Source: Pseudomonas asplenii (GTDB lineage: Bacteria; Pseudomonadota; Gammaproteobacteria; Pseudomonadales; Pseudomonadaceae). Taken from it: a DNA stretch of 64,000 bases. Location: contig NZ_LT629777.1 of the NCBI RefSeq assembly GCF_900105475.1, forward strand, positions 1,674,001-1,738,000. The letters run 5' to 3'. Below, one piece after another: positions 17,102-25,117 of the stretch. How positions within the stretch are numbered: position 1 is the stretch's first letter; each line of letters opens with the position of its first letter. The notes under the pieces are model-generated. The model did no database searches. It worked only from the letters and a program-made list of their open reading frames with translations, and was not told where the DNA came from. A program made the translations under genes and the position numbers.

Positions 17102-17968
17102 GTGAATCTGTTGCAACACATCGCCCAGTCCCGCACCCTGCTTCGCAAATCGGAGCTCAAGGTTGCCGATCACGTGCTGCTCGACCCAGCGGCGGTAATG
17201 CACAGCTCCATGGCCGACCTGGCCCACAGCGTGGGGATCAGCGAGCCGACCATCGTGCGTTTCTGCCGGGCCATCGGCTGTTCGGGTTTCCAGGATCTGA
17301 AACTCAAGCTGGCGCAGAGCCTGGCGGCGGGCGCGAGTTTTGGCCAGTTCGCGATCCATGAAGACGACTCCGTCTCCGACTACAGCCTGAAGATCTTCGA
17401 CACGACCCTGCATACCCTGATGGAAGTGCGCGAGAAGCTCGATCCGGCGGCTCTGCAGCGGGCCGTGACGGCCATGTCGGCGGCCCAGCGCGTGGAGTTC
17501 TACGGCTTCGGTGCGTCGGGTGCGGTGGCGGCGGATGCCCAGCACAAGTTCTTTCGCCTGCTGCTGACCGCCGCGGCCTATTCCGACCCGCACATGCAGG
17601 CGATGTCGGCGGTGACCCTCAAGCCCAGCGATGTGGCAATCTGCATTTCCCAGTCGGGGCGCTCCAAGGACCTGCTGATCACCGCCAACATGGTCCGTGA
17701 AAGCGGCGCCACGCTGATCACCCTGTGCCCGAGCCAGACGCCGTTGGCCGAGTTGTCGACGATCAACCTGGCGATCGACGTGCACGAGGACACCGAAATC
17801 TACACGCCACTGACCTCGCGTATCGCCCACCTGGTGGTGATCGACGTGCTGGCGATGGGCGTGGCGATGGCCCGTGGTCCGAGCCTCGTCAACCACCTCA
17901 AGAGCGTCAAGCGCAGCCTGCGCAGCTTGCGGCTATCGCCCAAGTCGCTGAAGAACCTCGAAGACTGA
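17102..17968 (+). CDS. MurR/RpiR-family transcriptional regulator
   Basis: 288 aa, GTG start at 17102. The N-terminal RpiR HTH (residues 1-77) contains MADLAHSVGISEPTIVRFCRAIGCSGFQDLKLKLAQ. The C-terminal SIS domain (about 120-260) has FYGFGASGAVAADAQHKFFRL and ICISQSGRSKDLL, fitting a sugar-phosphate ligand. It differs from Pseudomonas HexR, so the symbol hexR is not used; the P. aeruginosa counterpart by position is PA5438. It lies between the c-di-GMP gene and the pyruvate carboxylase cluster and may tie central carbon metabolism to the latter. Confidence 0.92.
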   Translation: MNLLQHIAQSRTLLRKSELKVADHVLLDPAAVMHSSMADLAHSVGISEPTIVRFCRAIGCSGFQDLKLKLAQSLAAGASFGQFAIHEDDSVSDYSLKIFDTTLHTLMEVREKLDPAALQRAVTAMSAAQRVEFYGFGASGAVAADAQHKFFRLLLTAAAYSDPHMQAMSAVTLKPSDVAICISQSGRSKDLLITANMVRESGATLITLCPSQTPLAELSTINLAIDVHEDTEIYTPLTSRIAHLVVIDVLAMGVAMARGPSLVNHLKSVKRSLRSLRLSPKSLKNLED

Positions 17969-18054
17969 ATTCATCTGCCTGTCACCCGGCTGCCGCCAAA
18001 TCGTAACGACTTGTAGTCATCTTGGAGTCTCCAACCCAACCTGGGAGACTCGAA

Positions 18055-18246
18055 ATGGCCCGGCACCACGAAGAGCAAAGCAGCGTAAAGACCCGTCGGC
18101 AGCAGGAAGACCAGCGCCGCATGGAGTTCCGTCGTGCAATTGAAGACCGCAACGAACTGCGTCAGTTGCAAGAAGACGTGGCGGCTCTCAATTACTGGCA
18201 GATGGATTCGGTAGCCGACCATCGAAGCGCTCAACCAGCCCGCTGA
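18055..18246 (+). CDS. PA3496-family small protein
   Basis: 63 aa from ATG 18055, with GGGAG at 18043-18047 upstream. The core SSVKTRRQQEDQRRMEFRRAIEDRNELRQLQEDV resembles the small PA3496-type Pseudomonas proteins, which are called putative envelope-integrity proteins without firm function. It is highly charged and helical with no membrane segment. Its 3' end overlaps the convergent LysR gene by 59 bases. Confidence 0.65.
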   Translation: MARHHEEQSSVKTRRQQEDQRRMEFRRAIEDRNELRQLQEDVAALNYWQMDSVADHRSAQPAR

Positions 18247-19150
18247 TCTGCAGCCGTTCATTTCGGATGAACCCCAGGAACGCATGCGCGACCGGTGACA
18301 GGCGTTTATCTCTGGCCTGAACCACGCACCAACTGCGATAGAGCGGCAGCTCTTCCACCGGCAGTTCCCGGAGCATACCGGTCGCCAGTTCCAGGCTCAG
18401 GGCGTGGCGCGTCAACAGTGCCACGCCCAGCCCCGCCACCACACATTCACGCTGCGCCTCGCCGGAAGTCACCTCCAGTGTCTGCGAGAAGTGCACGCGC
18501 TTCTCCTTGAAGTATTCGTCACAGGCCATGCGGGTTCCCGATCCCGGTTCGCGGATCAACAACGTATAGGGTTCCAGGTCCTGCAGGCGCAGCGGGCCCT
18601 TCTGACACAGCGGATGATCGGGCGGCGCCACCGCGACGATCGGATTGTTCAGGAACGGCAGGAATTCCAGGCCCATGTCCTGGGGCACCATGGACATGAT
18701 CAGCAGGTCGTCGCGGTTGTCCGACAGCCGTCGCAGGGCCTGGGCGCGGTTGACCACCGTCAGGTGCAGGCTGACCTCGGGGTACTGGCGCTTGAACGCG
18801 GCGAACAGGTGCGGCACGAAATACTTGGCGCTGGACTCCACTGCCAGTTTCAGTTGCCCCTGCAGCGATCCCTGCATGTCCGAGAGCTGCATGTCGAGGT
18901 TTTCCAGTCGGCCGAAAATGTCCCGGCTTGCCCGCTGTAACGCTTCCGCCGCTTCGGTCATGTAGAGCTTTTTGCCGACGTAATCGAATAAAGGCTGCCC
19001 CACCAGTTCCTCCAACTGACGAATCTGCAGGCTGACGGCGGGTTGCGTGAGCGACATTTCTTCGGCCGCACGGCTGTAGGAGCGCAGATCGCAGACTTCG
19101 TTGAAGATTTTCAGTTGGCGTAATGTCATACGCATCAAAGACTTACGCAT
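18188..19150 (-). CDS. LysR-family regulator, PycR-like
   Basis: 320 aa. HTH: MTLRQLKIFNEVCDLRSYSRAAEEMSLTQPAVSLQIRQLEELVGQPLFDYVGKKLYMT. The rest is a periplasmic-binding-type effector domain (GQLKLAVESSAKYFVPHLFAAFKRQYPEVSLHLTVVNR). Two in-frame starts exist (19150 and 19129); the longer MRKSLMRMTLRQL is kept. It diverges from pycA with a 335-bp gap, the same arrangement as pycR-pycA in P. aeruginosa, so control of pyruvate carboxylase is likely. Confidence 0.9.
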   Translation of the reverse strand: MRKSLMRMTLRQLKIFNEVCDLRSYSRAAEEMSLTQPAVSLQIRQLEELVGQPLFDYVGKKLYMTEAAEALQRASRDIFGRLENLDMQLSDMQGSLQGQLKLAVESSAKYFVPHLFAAFKRQYPEVSLHLTVVNRAQALRRLSDNRDDLLIMSMVPQDMGLEFLPFLNNPIVAVAPPDHPLCQKGPLRLQDLEPYTLLIREPGSGTRMACDEYFKEKRVHFSQTLEVTSGEAQRECVVAGLGVALLTRHALSLELATGMLRELPVEELPLYRSWCVVQARDKRLSPVAHAFLGFIRNERLQISGLVERFDGRLPNPSASN

Positions 19151-19485
19151 TTTCGGCGAACACTCTCACGCGGTGGGTCGGTCAACTATAAATTATTGCT
19201 TATGAGCAACCCAATAATTATTGATTTTAGTTTATCGCTGGCCGGGGCTAGTGTGGTGACGCGACTGGCTTGAAACATTTAGTCACTCGTCGACCCGTGC
19301 TGTGGGACAGATTTCGGGTCGTGGACAGAGGGCTGGCCCGCGAGGCTTCTGGTGTTTTGACGGACATCATCGCGGGCTGGCCCAGGTCCTTTCGCTTGCC
19401 CTGCACTTGGGTGATGGCAAGCAGGACATCGGACCGCCAGCGGTTCCGACAGGTGGTTTTGTTTCAGCGGCTTAGGAATTTACAA
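19151..19485. promoter_or_regulatory. Divergent control region between LysR gene and pycA
   Basis: 335 bases. An AT-rich patch at 19186-19235 contains LysR-like T-N11-A patterns (ATAAATTATTGCTTAT, and ATAATTATTGATTTTAG). A degenerate REP-like inverted segment lies at 19340-19388 (GGCCCGCGA ... TCGCGGGCTGG). No gene is supported here; the pycA frame extends upstream but lacks a start signal. Confidence 0.5.
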
Positions 19486-20901
19486 GTGATAAAAAAGATC
19501 CTGATCGCCAACCGTGGTGAGATTGCCGTACGTATCGTGCGAGCCTGTGCCGAAATGGGCATTCGTTCGGTCGCGATCTTCTCCGACGCTGATCGGCACG
19601 CCCTGCATGTCAAACGTGCGGACGAGGCCTACAGCATTGGTGCCGAGCCCCTGGCCGGCTACCTCAACCCCCGCAAGCTGGTGAACCTGGCGGTGGAAAC
19701 CGGCTGCGATGCCTTGCATCCCGGTTATGGCTTTCTTTCGGAAAACGCCGAATTGGCGGAAATCTGCGCCGAGCGTGGGGTGAGATTCATTGGTCCCTCT
19801 GCTGAAGTGATCCGGCGCATGGGCGACAAGACCGAAGCCCGGCGCAGCATGATCAAGGCCGGCGTGCCGGTCACGCCAGGTACCGAAGGCAACGTCTCCG
19901 GCATCGAGGAAGCCCTGAGTGAAGGTGATCGGATCGGTTATCCGGTGATGCTCAAGGCCACTTCCGGTGGTGGCGGGCGGGGTATCCGTCGCTGCAACAG
20001 CCGCGAAGAACTGGAACAGGCATTCCCACGGGTGATTTCCGAAGCGACCAAGGCCTTCGGCTCGGCGGAAGTCTTCCTGGAAAAATGCATCGTCAATCCC
20101 AAGCATATCGAGGCGCAGATTCTCGGCGACAGCTTCGGCAACGTGGTGCACCTGTTCGAGCGTGACTGCTCGATCCAGCGTCGCAACCAGAAGCTGATCG
20201 AAATCGCCCCCAGCCCCCAGCTGACCCCTGAACAGCGCGCCTACATCGGCGACCTGTCGGTGCGCGCGGCCAAGGCGGTGGGCTACGAGAATGCCGGCAC
20301 CGTGGAGTTCCTGCTCGCCGATGGCGAGGTGTACTTCATGGAAATGAACACCCGGGTGCAGGTGGAACACACCATCACCGAAGAAATCACCGGTATCGAC
20401 ATCGTTCGCGAGCAGATCCGTATCGCGTCCGGGCTGCCGCTGTCGGTCAAGCAGGAAGACATCATCCATCGGGGTTTTGCCCTGCAGTTTCGGATCAACG
20501 CCGAGGACCCGAAGAACAACTTCCTGCCCAGCTTCGGCAAGATCACCCGTTACTACGCGCCCGGCGGCCCTGGCGTGCGGACCGACACGGCGATCTACAC
20601 CGGCTACACCATTCCGCCGTTCTACGACTCCATGTGCCTGAAACTGGTGGTCTGGGCGCTGACCTGGGAAGAGGCGATGGACCGTGGCCTGCGCGCCCTG
20701 GACGACATGCGCCTGCAAGGCGTGAAGACCACTGCCGCGTACTACCAGGAAATCCTGCGTAACCCGGAATTCCGTAGTGGTCAGTTCAATACCAGCTTCG
20801 TGGAAAGCCATCCGGAACTGACCAACTACTCGATCAAGCGCAAACCCGAAGAGCTGGCCCTGGCCATCGCTGCCGCCATCGCCGCCCACGCAGGCCTGTG
20901 A
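19486..20901 (+). CDS. pycA: Pyruvate carboxylase subunit A (biotin carboxylase)
   Basis: 471 aa from GTG 19486 (VIKKILIANRGEIAVRIVRAC), with AGGAA at 19474-19478. It carboxylates the biotin of PycB using ATP and bicarbonate, the first half of pyruvate to oxaloacetate. Features: N-terminal biotin carboxylase domain, GYPVMLKATSGGGGRGIR glycine-rich ATP-grasp loop, HLFERDCSIQRRNQKLIEIAPS, VEFLLADGEVYFMEMNTRVQVEHTITEEITG. Length equals the P. aeruginosa subunit. It forms a two-gene operon with pycB (11-bp gap). Confidence 0.95.
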   Translation: MIKKILIANRGEIAVRIVRACAEMGIRSVAIFSDADRHALHVKRADEAYSIGAEPLAGYLNPRKLVNLAVETGCDALHPGYGFLSENAELAEICAERGVRFIGPSAEVIRRMGDKTEARRSMIKAGVPVTPGTEGNVSGIEEALSEGDRIGYPVMLKATSGGGGRGIRRCNSREELEQAFPRVISEATKAFGSAEVFLEKCIVNPKHIEAQILGDSFGNVVHLFERDCSIQRRNQKLIEIAPSPQLTPEQRAYIGDLSVRAAKAVGYENAGTVEFLLADGEVYFMEMNTRVQVEHTITEEITGIDIVREQIRIASGLPLSVKQEDIIHRGFALQFRINAEDPKNNFLPSFGKITRYYAPGGPGVRTDTAIYTGYTIPPFYDSMCLKLVVWALTWEEAMDRGLRALDDMRLQGVKTTAAYYQEILRNPEFRSGQFNTSFVESHPELTNYSIKRKPEELALAIAAAIAAHAGL

Positions 20902-20912
20902 GGAATAGAACA

Positions 20913-22721
20913 ATGTCCAAGAAAATTCATGTAACCGACACGATCCTGCGCGACGCCCACCAATCGCTGCTCGCCACCCGCATGCGTACCGAAGACATGC
21001 TGCCGATCTGCGACAAGCTCGACAAGGTTGGCTACTGGTCGCTTGAAGTCTGGGGCGGTGCGACCTTCGACGCCTGCGTGCGCTTCCTCAAGGAAGACCC
21101 GTGGGAGCGCCTGCGCAAGCTGCGCGCGGCGCTGCCCAACACGCGCCTGCAGATGCTCCTGCGTGGCCAGAACCTGCTGGGCTACCGCCACTACAGCGAT
21201 GACGTGGTGAAGGCTTTCGTCGCCAAGGCGGCCGTCAACGGCATCGACGTATTCCGTATCTTCGACGCCATGAACGACGTGCGTAACCTGCGCGTGGCCA
21301 TCGAGGCGGTGAAGGCGGCGGGCAAACATGCCCAGGGCACCATCGCCTACACCACCAGCCCAGTGCACACCATCGAGGCGTTCGTGGCCCAGGCCAAGCA
21401 GATGGAAGCCATGGGTTGCGACTCGGTGGCGATCAAGGACATGGCTGGCCTGCTGACCCCGTTCGCCACCGGCGAGTTGGTCAAGGCGCTGAAGGCCGAG
21501 CAGTCGCTGCCGGTGTTCATCCACTCCCACGACACCGCCGGCCTGGCCGCGATGTGCCAGCTCAAGGCGGTGGAAAATGGCGCCGAGCATATCGACACCG
21601 CCATCTCCAGCTTTGCCTGGGGCACCAGCCATCCGGGGACCGAGTCGATGGTCGCGGCCCTCAAGGGCAGTGAGTTCGACACCGGCCTGGATCTGGAGCT
21701 GCTGCAGGAAATCGGCTTGTACTTCTACGCCGTGCGCAAGAAGTACCACCAGTTCGAAAGTGAATTCACCGCCGTCGACACCCGGGTGCAGGTCAACCAG
21801 GTGCCGGGTGGGATGATTTCCAACCTGGCCAACCAGCTCAAGGAGCAGGGCGCCCTCAACCGCATGAGCGAAGTGCTGGCGGAGATTCCACGGGTGCGCG
21901 AAGACCTCGGCTTCCCGCCGCTGGTGACCCCGACGTCGCAGATCGTCGGCACCCAGGCGTTCTTCAACGTGTTGGCCGGCGAGCGCTACAAGACCATCAC
22001 CAACGAGGTGAAGCTCTACCTGCAGGGTGGCTACGGCAAGGCGCCGGGTACCGTCAACGAGCAGTTGCGCCGCCAGGCCATCGGCAGCGAAGAGGTGATC
22101 GACGTGCGCCCGGCCGACCTGCTCAAGCCGGAAATGGTCAAGCTGCGTAACGACATCGGTACCCTGGCCAAGTCGGAAGAAGACGTGCTGACCTTCGCCA
22201 TGTTCCCGGATATCGGGCGCAAGTTCCTTGAAGAGCGCGAAGCCGGCACCCTGGTACCGGAAGTGCTGCTGCCCATCCCCGAGGCGGGCGGTGTGCGTGC
22301 GCCGGGCGGCGAGGGCGTACCGACCGAGTTCGTCATCGATGTGCATGGCGAAACCTACCGCGTCGACATCACCGGTGTCGGCGTCAAGGCTGAGGGCAAG
22401 CGCCACTTCTACCTGTCTATCGATGGCATGCCGGAAGAAGTGGTGTTCGAACCGCTCAACGAATTTGTCGGCGGTGGCAGCAGCAAGCGCAAGCAGGCCA
22501 GCGCACCGGGCCACGTCAGCACCACCATGCCGGGCAATATCGTCGATGTGCTGGTCAAGGAAGGCGACGTGGTGAAAGCCGGCCAGGCCGTGCTGATCAC
22601 CGAAGCCATGAAGATGGAGACCGAAGTGCAGGCCGCAGTCGCCGGCAAGGTCACGGCCATCCATGTGGCCAAGGGCGACCGGGTCAATCCGGGCGAAATC
22701 CTGATCGAGATCGAGGGCTGA
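20913..22721 (+). CDS. pycB: Pyruvate carboxylase subunit B (carboxyltransferase-BCCP)
   Basis: 602 aa from ATG 20913. N-terminal HMGL-like carboxyltransferase domain (VTDTILRDAHQSLLATRMRTEDM; metal-binding HSHDTAG), then the conserved PYC/OADA segment, and a C-terminal biotinyl domain with the biotin lysine in ITEAMKMETEV. It transfers the carboxyl group to pyruvate to give oxaloacetate, replenishing the TCA cycle. It can look like oxaloacetate decarboxylase alpha, but pairing with PycA and the lack of beta/gamma membrane subunits support carboxylase. Closed by the terminator at 22753. Confidence 0.95.
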   Translation: MSKKIHVTDTILRDAHQSLLATRMRTEDMLPICDKLDKVGYWSLEVWGGATFDACVRFLKEDPWERLRKLRAALPNTRLQMLLRGQNLLGYRHYSDDVVKAFVAKAAVNGIDVFRIFDAMNDVRNLRVAIEAVKAAGKHAQGTIAYTTSPVHTIEAFVAQAKQMEAMGCDSVAIKDMAGLLTPFATGELVKALKAEQSLPVFIHSHDTAGLAAMCQLKAVENGAEHIDTAISSFAWGTSHPGTESMVAALKGSEFDTGLDLELLQEIGLYFYAVRKKYHQFESEFTAVDTRVQVNQVPGGMISNLANQLKEQGALNRMSEVLAEIPRVREDLGFPPLVTPTSQIVGTQAFFNVLAGERYKTITNEVKLYLQGGYGKAPGTVNEQLRRQAIGSEEVIDVRPADLLKPEMVKLRNDIGTLAKSEEDVLTFAMFPDIGRKFLEEREAGTLVPEVLLPIPEAGGVRAPGGEGVPTEFVIDVHGETYRVDITGVGVKAEGKRHFYLSIDGMPEEVVFEPLNEFVGGGSSKRKQASAPGHVSTTMPGNIVDVLVKEGDVVKAGQAVLITEAMKMETEVQAAVAGKVTAIHVAKGDRVNPGEILIEIEG

Positions 22722-22752
22722 GCAAGGCCCTCATCTGTAACGCTTAATCCTC

Positions 22753-22779
22753 GGGGGGGCATGTGCCCCCCTTTTTTTT
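22753..22779 (+). terminator. Intrinsic terminator of pycAB
   Basis: GGGGGGGCA/TGTGCCCCCC hairpin followed by eight T residues, 32 bases after the pycB stop. Confidence 0.93.
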
Positions 22780-22824
22780 ATGTGGATTTACCCGGTGCAA
22801 CAGCATCGTAGCGCCCCTGCGGCT

Positions 22825-23130
22825 TCAGGCCGGCTCTATCGTGAGCGGCGCGGAGAACTGTACTTCCTCTGGCAAGGAAGTGAGGGTGGCATAGATGCCT
22901 GAGACGGTGACCTTGCCGACCTTGTTGGGAACGGTGAAAGCGAGGGTGTCCCAGCTGAGGATATTGAAACCGGTAACTACTGCAGCGTCTGAACCACCCT
23001 TGTGGAAGTGGAGCTGATAGAGCCCGCTGAATACGTTCACGATCGGTCCCGTGAGTGTGAGGACATCTCCCACCTTCGCTTGTTCGGGCAGATCCAATTT
23101 TGGATTGGCGTGCACTTTTTGGTTAATCAT
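22825..23130 (-). CDS. Unknown small protein, paralogue 1
   Basis: 101 aa (MINQKVHANPKLDLPEQAKVGD). It is clearly homologous to the next gene: shared pattern DLPE-A-VG-...L-GP-VN-FSG-Y-L-F, then WD-...F-VP-KVG-..V-G-Y, S-PE, ending I-PA. The strand-rich layout suggests an Ig-like beta-sandwich. No signal peptide or catalytic motif is visible. An SD (GGAG) lies 7 bases before the ATG. Function unknown. Confidence 0.75.
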   Translation of the reverse strand: MINQKVHANPKLDLPEQAKVGDVLTLTGPIVNVFSGLYQLHFHKGGSDAAVVTGFNILSWDTLAFTVPNKVGKVTVSGIYATLTSLPEEVQFSAPLTIEPA

Positions 23131-23144
23131 TTTGCATCTCCTGC

Positions 23145-23172
23145 GAAATGACAGTCCCGATCAACGGTCGGG
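23145..23172. repeat. Shared motif with hairpin, copy 1
   Basis: GAAATGACAGTCCCGATCAA then CGGTCGGG. CCCGA pairs with TCGGG. A second copy at 23621-23648 has CCTGA/TCAGG, a compensatory change at the third pair. It lies 15 bases before the start of paralogue 1 (minus strand), and after the stop of paralogue 2. Confidence 0.55.
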
Positions 23173-23220
23173 CCTGGATGACTGCATCGATCATTCATTG
23201 ACGATCAGGTTCGGATGTGT

Positions 23221-23520
23221 TCACGCCGGCACTATGTTGATTGTCCCGAAGATGTGCGCGTCCTCCGGTACGGAGGTACCGGAGGAATAGTAGCCCTCGA
23301 CCACGTGCTCGCCGACCTTGTCGGGAACGATGAAAGAGATGCTGTCCCAGTACGTGCGATAGAGGGTGACGAAGTAGGGTTCGCCGGGGCCGCGAAATTC
23401 GAGCTTATAGATGCCGCTGAATGTGTTGACGGCCGGTCCCGCGAGGTCGACTCTTTTCCCCACGACCGCCTCCTCCGGTAGATCGACCCGTGGGCTGTCT
23501 TGCAGTGTGTTCTCAAACAT
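23221..23520 (-). CDS. Unknown small protein, paralogue 2
   Basis: 99 aa from ATG 23520 (MFENTLQDSPRVDLPEEAVVGKRVDLAGPAVNTFSGIYKLEF); an ATG four codons upstream is the alternative. It is a tandem paralogue of the gene at 22825, about 35-40% alike by eye, in the same order and strand. Conserved blocks are GPAVNTFSG, YWDSISFIVPDKVGEHVVEGYY and SVPEDA. No family recognised; predicted all-beta from the alternating pattern. Confidence 0.75.
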   Translation of the reverse strand: MFENTLQDSPRVDLPEEAVVGKRVDLAGPAVNTFSGIYKLEFRGPGEPYFVTLYRTYWDSISFIVPDKVGEHVVEGYYSSGTSVPEDAHIFGTINIVPA

Positions 23521-23613
23521 GTCGCACCTCATTGCTGAAGTTGATCCACGCCCGCTCCCGGGGTGGCGAGCGGGCTACGTCTTCAGGCTACGAGGGTTGG
23601 GAAAGGCGCATCT

Positions 23614-23648
23614 ACTGTCAGAAATGACAGTCCTGACCAGCGGTCAGG
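23614..23648. repeat. Shared motif with hairpins, copy 2
   Basis: ACTGTCAGAAATGACAGT (23614-23631) is a perfect palindrome around GAAA, followed at once by CCTGACCAGCGGTCAGG (23632-23648). The second half matches the copy at 23145-23172. It lies between paralogue 2 and the autotransporter stop and could serve as terminator or regulator. Confidence 0.55.
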
Positions 23649-23672
23649 CGGTGAAAGCTCGGCTGGATCCTG

Positions 23673-24914
23673 TCAGAACGCCATCTGCCATTGGCCCATG
23701 ACCCCTTGGCTGCTGCTGTTTCCACCCAGTTCAGCGTTGTAGGCCACGCCGATCGAATGCCCCGCGGACAGGTTGAAGTCCAGCCCGGCTTCGGCCACCA
23801 GGCTGTCGCGGGCCAGGCCGGAGCCCTTGTTGGTGAAGGTCCTGGCGGTCGCCGGGTTGACCTGGGTGGTGCTGCTGTCGAGGGAGCCGTACCGATGTTT
23901 CCAGCCGGCACTCAGGTGCGGGGTCAGGCTCATCCGGTTGTCCAGTCGAGTGAGGCTGGCGGCGCGCAGGCCCAGGGTGCTGCTGACGTTGTCCTGGGTT
24001 TGGGCGCTGTTTTTCAGCGCCGCTTCGCCGCCTTTTTCCTGGTGGGCTTTGCGTGAGTAGCGTTCGTAGCCCAGGCTGGCGAAGGGCTCGGCACTCAGTC
24101 GGGCATTACCCAGGGTGTAGCCGAACTCGGCGAAGGCCTGTTGGCTGGTGGCGGCGTAGTTTGCGCTGAGGCGATCCTGGTAACCGCTGAAGGCCACGTG
24201 GCGTTGGGTCGTGCCGTCGTGGTCGCTGTGGATCGCGCCGAGGCGCAAGGCGGCGGGGCCGCTTTGACGCAAGGCATAGGCCCCCGCATGCCAGCTGTCC
24301 AGTTTGCCCTTGAAACGACTGCCTTCGTGGGTGGAGTGCGATTTGCCGCCCAACAGGCCCAGACGCCATTCGTTGCCCAGGGACCAGTCGGCGCCCAGCA
24401 CGATACCTTGCGTGGTCTGTTGGAAATCCTTGCGGCCTTGCGCCTGTTCGAATCGCCCGGTGTTGCCCAGGGCCTGTAGCCATACGCGGCTTTCGCCAGG
24501 GCGTGCCTGGTCGTGTCCGGAAAGCGGGATCTGTTGCGTGCTGCTGTTTGCGGCGTGGCCCAATTGGCGCATGGTCGAAAGCGCACTGTTGCCGACCTGG
24601 CTGGCGCCGCTGAGGGTGGCTTGGGCCAGGCTGGCCTGGTCCGCGCCGGCCAGTTGGGCCAAGGCCGCTTCCTTGGCCGCCGGGTCGAGCCGGGACAGGG
24701 CATCGCGCAAGGGCGATTCGATTGGTCGCGGAATCGGTGGTTTGTAGTTGCCACCCTGGCCACCCCACACCTGTGGCGGTTGAGTGACCGCGAGTGTGGT
24801 CGGCCGTTCCGGGTGAGTGAGAGTCAAGGGGGGCTGGGCCTGGGCCTGTTGAGCCAGCAGGCCGTTCAGTGCCAGCCCCAGGGCTACGGCAAGCGGGGTC
24901 TTGTTGGGGAACAT
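23673..24914 (-). CDS. Autotransporter beta-domain protein with minimal passenger
   Basis: 413 aa. Signal peptide MFPNKTPLAVALGLALNGLLAQQAQA (cut near residue 26). Residues 27-130 are a short Pro/Ala/Ser region without beta-helix repeats. Residues about 130-413 are a 12-strand autotransporter barrel: ESRVWLQALGNTGRFEQAQGRKDFQQTTQGIVLGADWSLGNEWRLGLLGG, ending in GVMGQWQMAF with the aromatic terminal residue needed for outer-membrane insertion. Known autotransporters carry long passengers; here almost none remains, so the barrel itself may be the functional part. Its ribosome binding site is inside a perfect hairpin (24918-24948). Confidence 0.85.
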   Translation of the reverse strand: MFPNKTPLAVALGLALNGLLAQQAQAQPPLTLTHPERPTTLAVTQPPQVWGGQGGNYKPPIPRPIESPLRDALSRLDPAAKEAALAQLAGADQASLAQATLSGASQVGNSALSTMRQLGHAANSSTQQIPLSGHDQARPGESRVWLQALGNTGRFEQAQGRKDFQQTTQGIVLGADWSLGNEWRLGLLGGKSHSTHEGSRFKGKLDSWHAGAYALRQSGPAALRLGAIHSDHDGTTQRHVAFSGYQDRLSANYAATSQQAFAEFGYTLGNARLSAEPFASLGYERYSRKAHQEKGGEAALKNSAQTQDNVSSTLGLRAASLTRLDNRMSLTPHLSAGWKHRYGSLDSSTTQVNPATARTFTNKGSGLARDSLVAEAGLDFNLSAGHSIGVAYNAELGGNSSSQGVMGQWQMAF

Positions 24915-24917
24915 TCC

Positions 24918-24948
24918 ATTTCCTCCTCGGATAAGTCGAGGAGGAAAT
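24918..24948 (-). promoter_or_regulatory. Hairpin burying the autotransporter ribosome binding site
   Basis: On the minus strand ATTTCCTCCTCG pairs perfectly over 12 bp with CGAGGAGGAAAT, loop of 7. The second arm contains the only Shine-Dalgarno (GAGGAGG) and ends 3 bases before the ATG at 24914. If transcribed from upstream, translation should be blocked until the helix opens, as in RNA thermometers or protein/sRNA-controlled leaders. Confidence 0.75.
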
Positions 24949-25117
24949 GTATCGATCCCGTCAGCGGGTAAATGTCGGCGGTTTTACCCAGACTTTGCGG
25001 GATATGTCAGCAAATGGCCGATGTTTATCGGGTTGTCGGGGTGGTGTCAGACGTGGTGACTGAGGCATCAGCCACCGCATGGCCTGTTTGCCGGGCACTG
25101 TGCCCAGCGGTTATCGA

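Noticed and set aside
17102..17968. Naming the RpiR gene hexR
   Set aside because: The sequence departs clearly from Pseudomonas HexR and its position matches PA5438 instead.
18022..18054. Earlier start for the PA3496-like gene
   Set aside because: The upstream 11 codons lack family resemblance; ATG 18055 has a better ribosome site.
19330..19388. Full REP element before pycA
   Set aside because: Only the inner CCCGCGA/TCGCGGG pairs; the outer arms do not, so it is at best a degenerate copy.
20826..22664. 612-codon minus-strand frame opposite pycB
   Set aside because: Antisense shadow of a clear carboxyltransferase gene.
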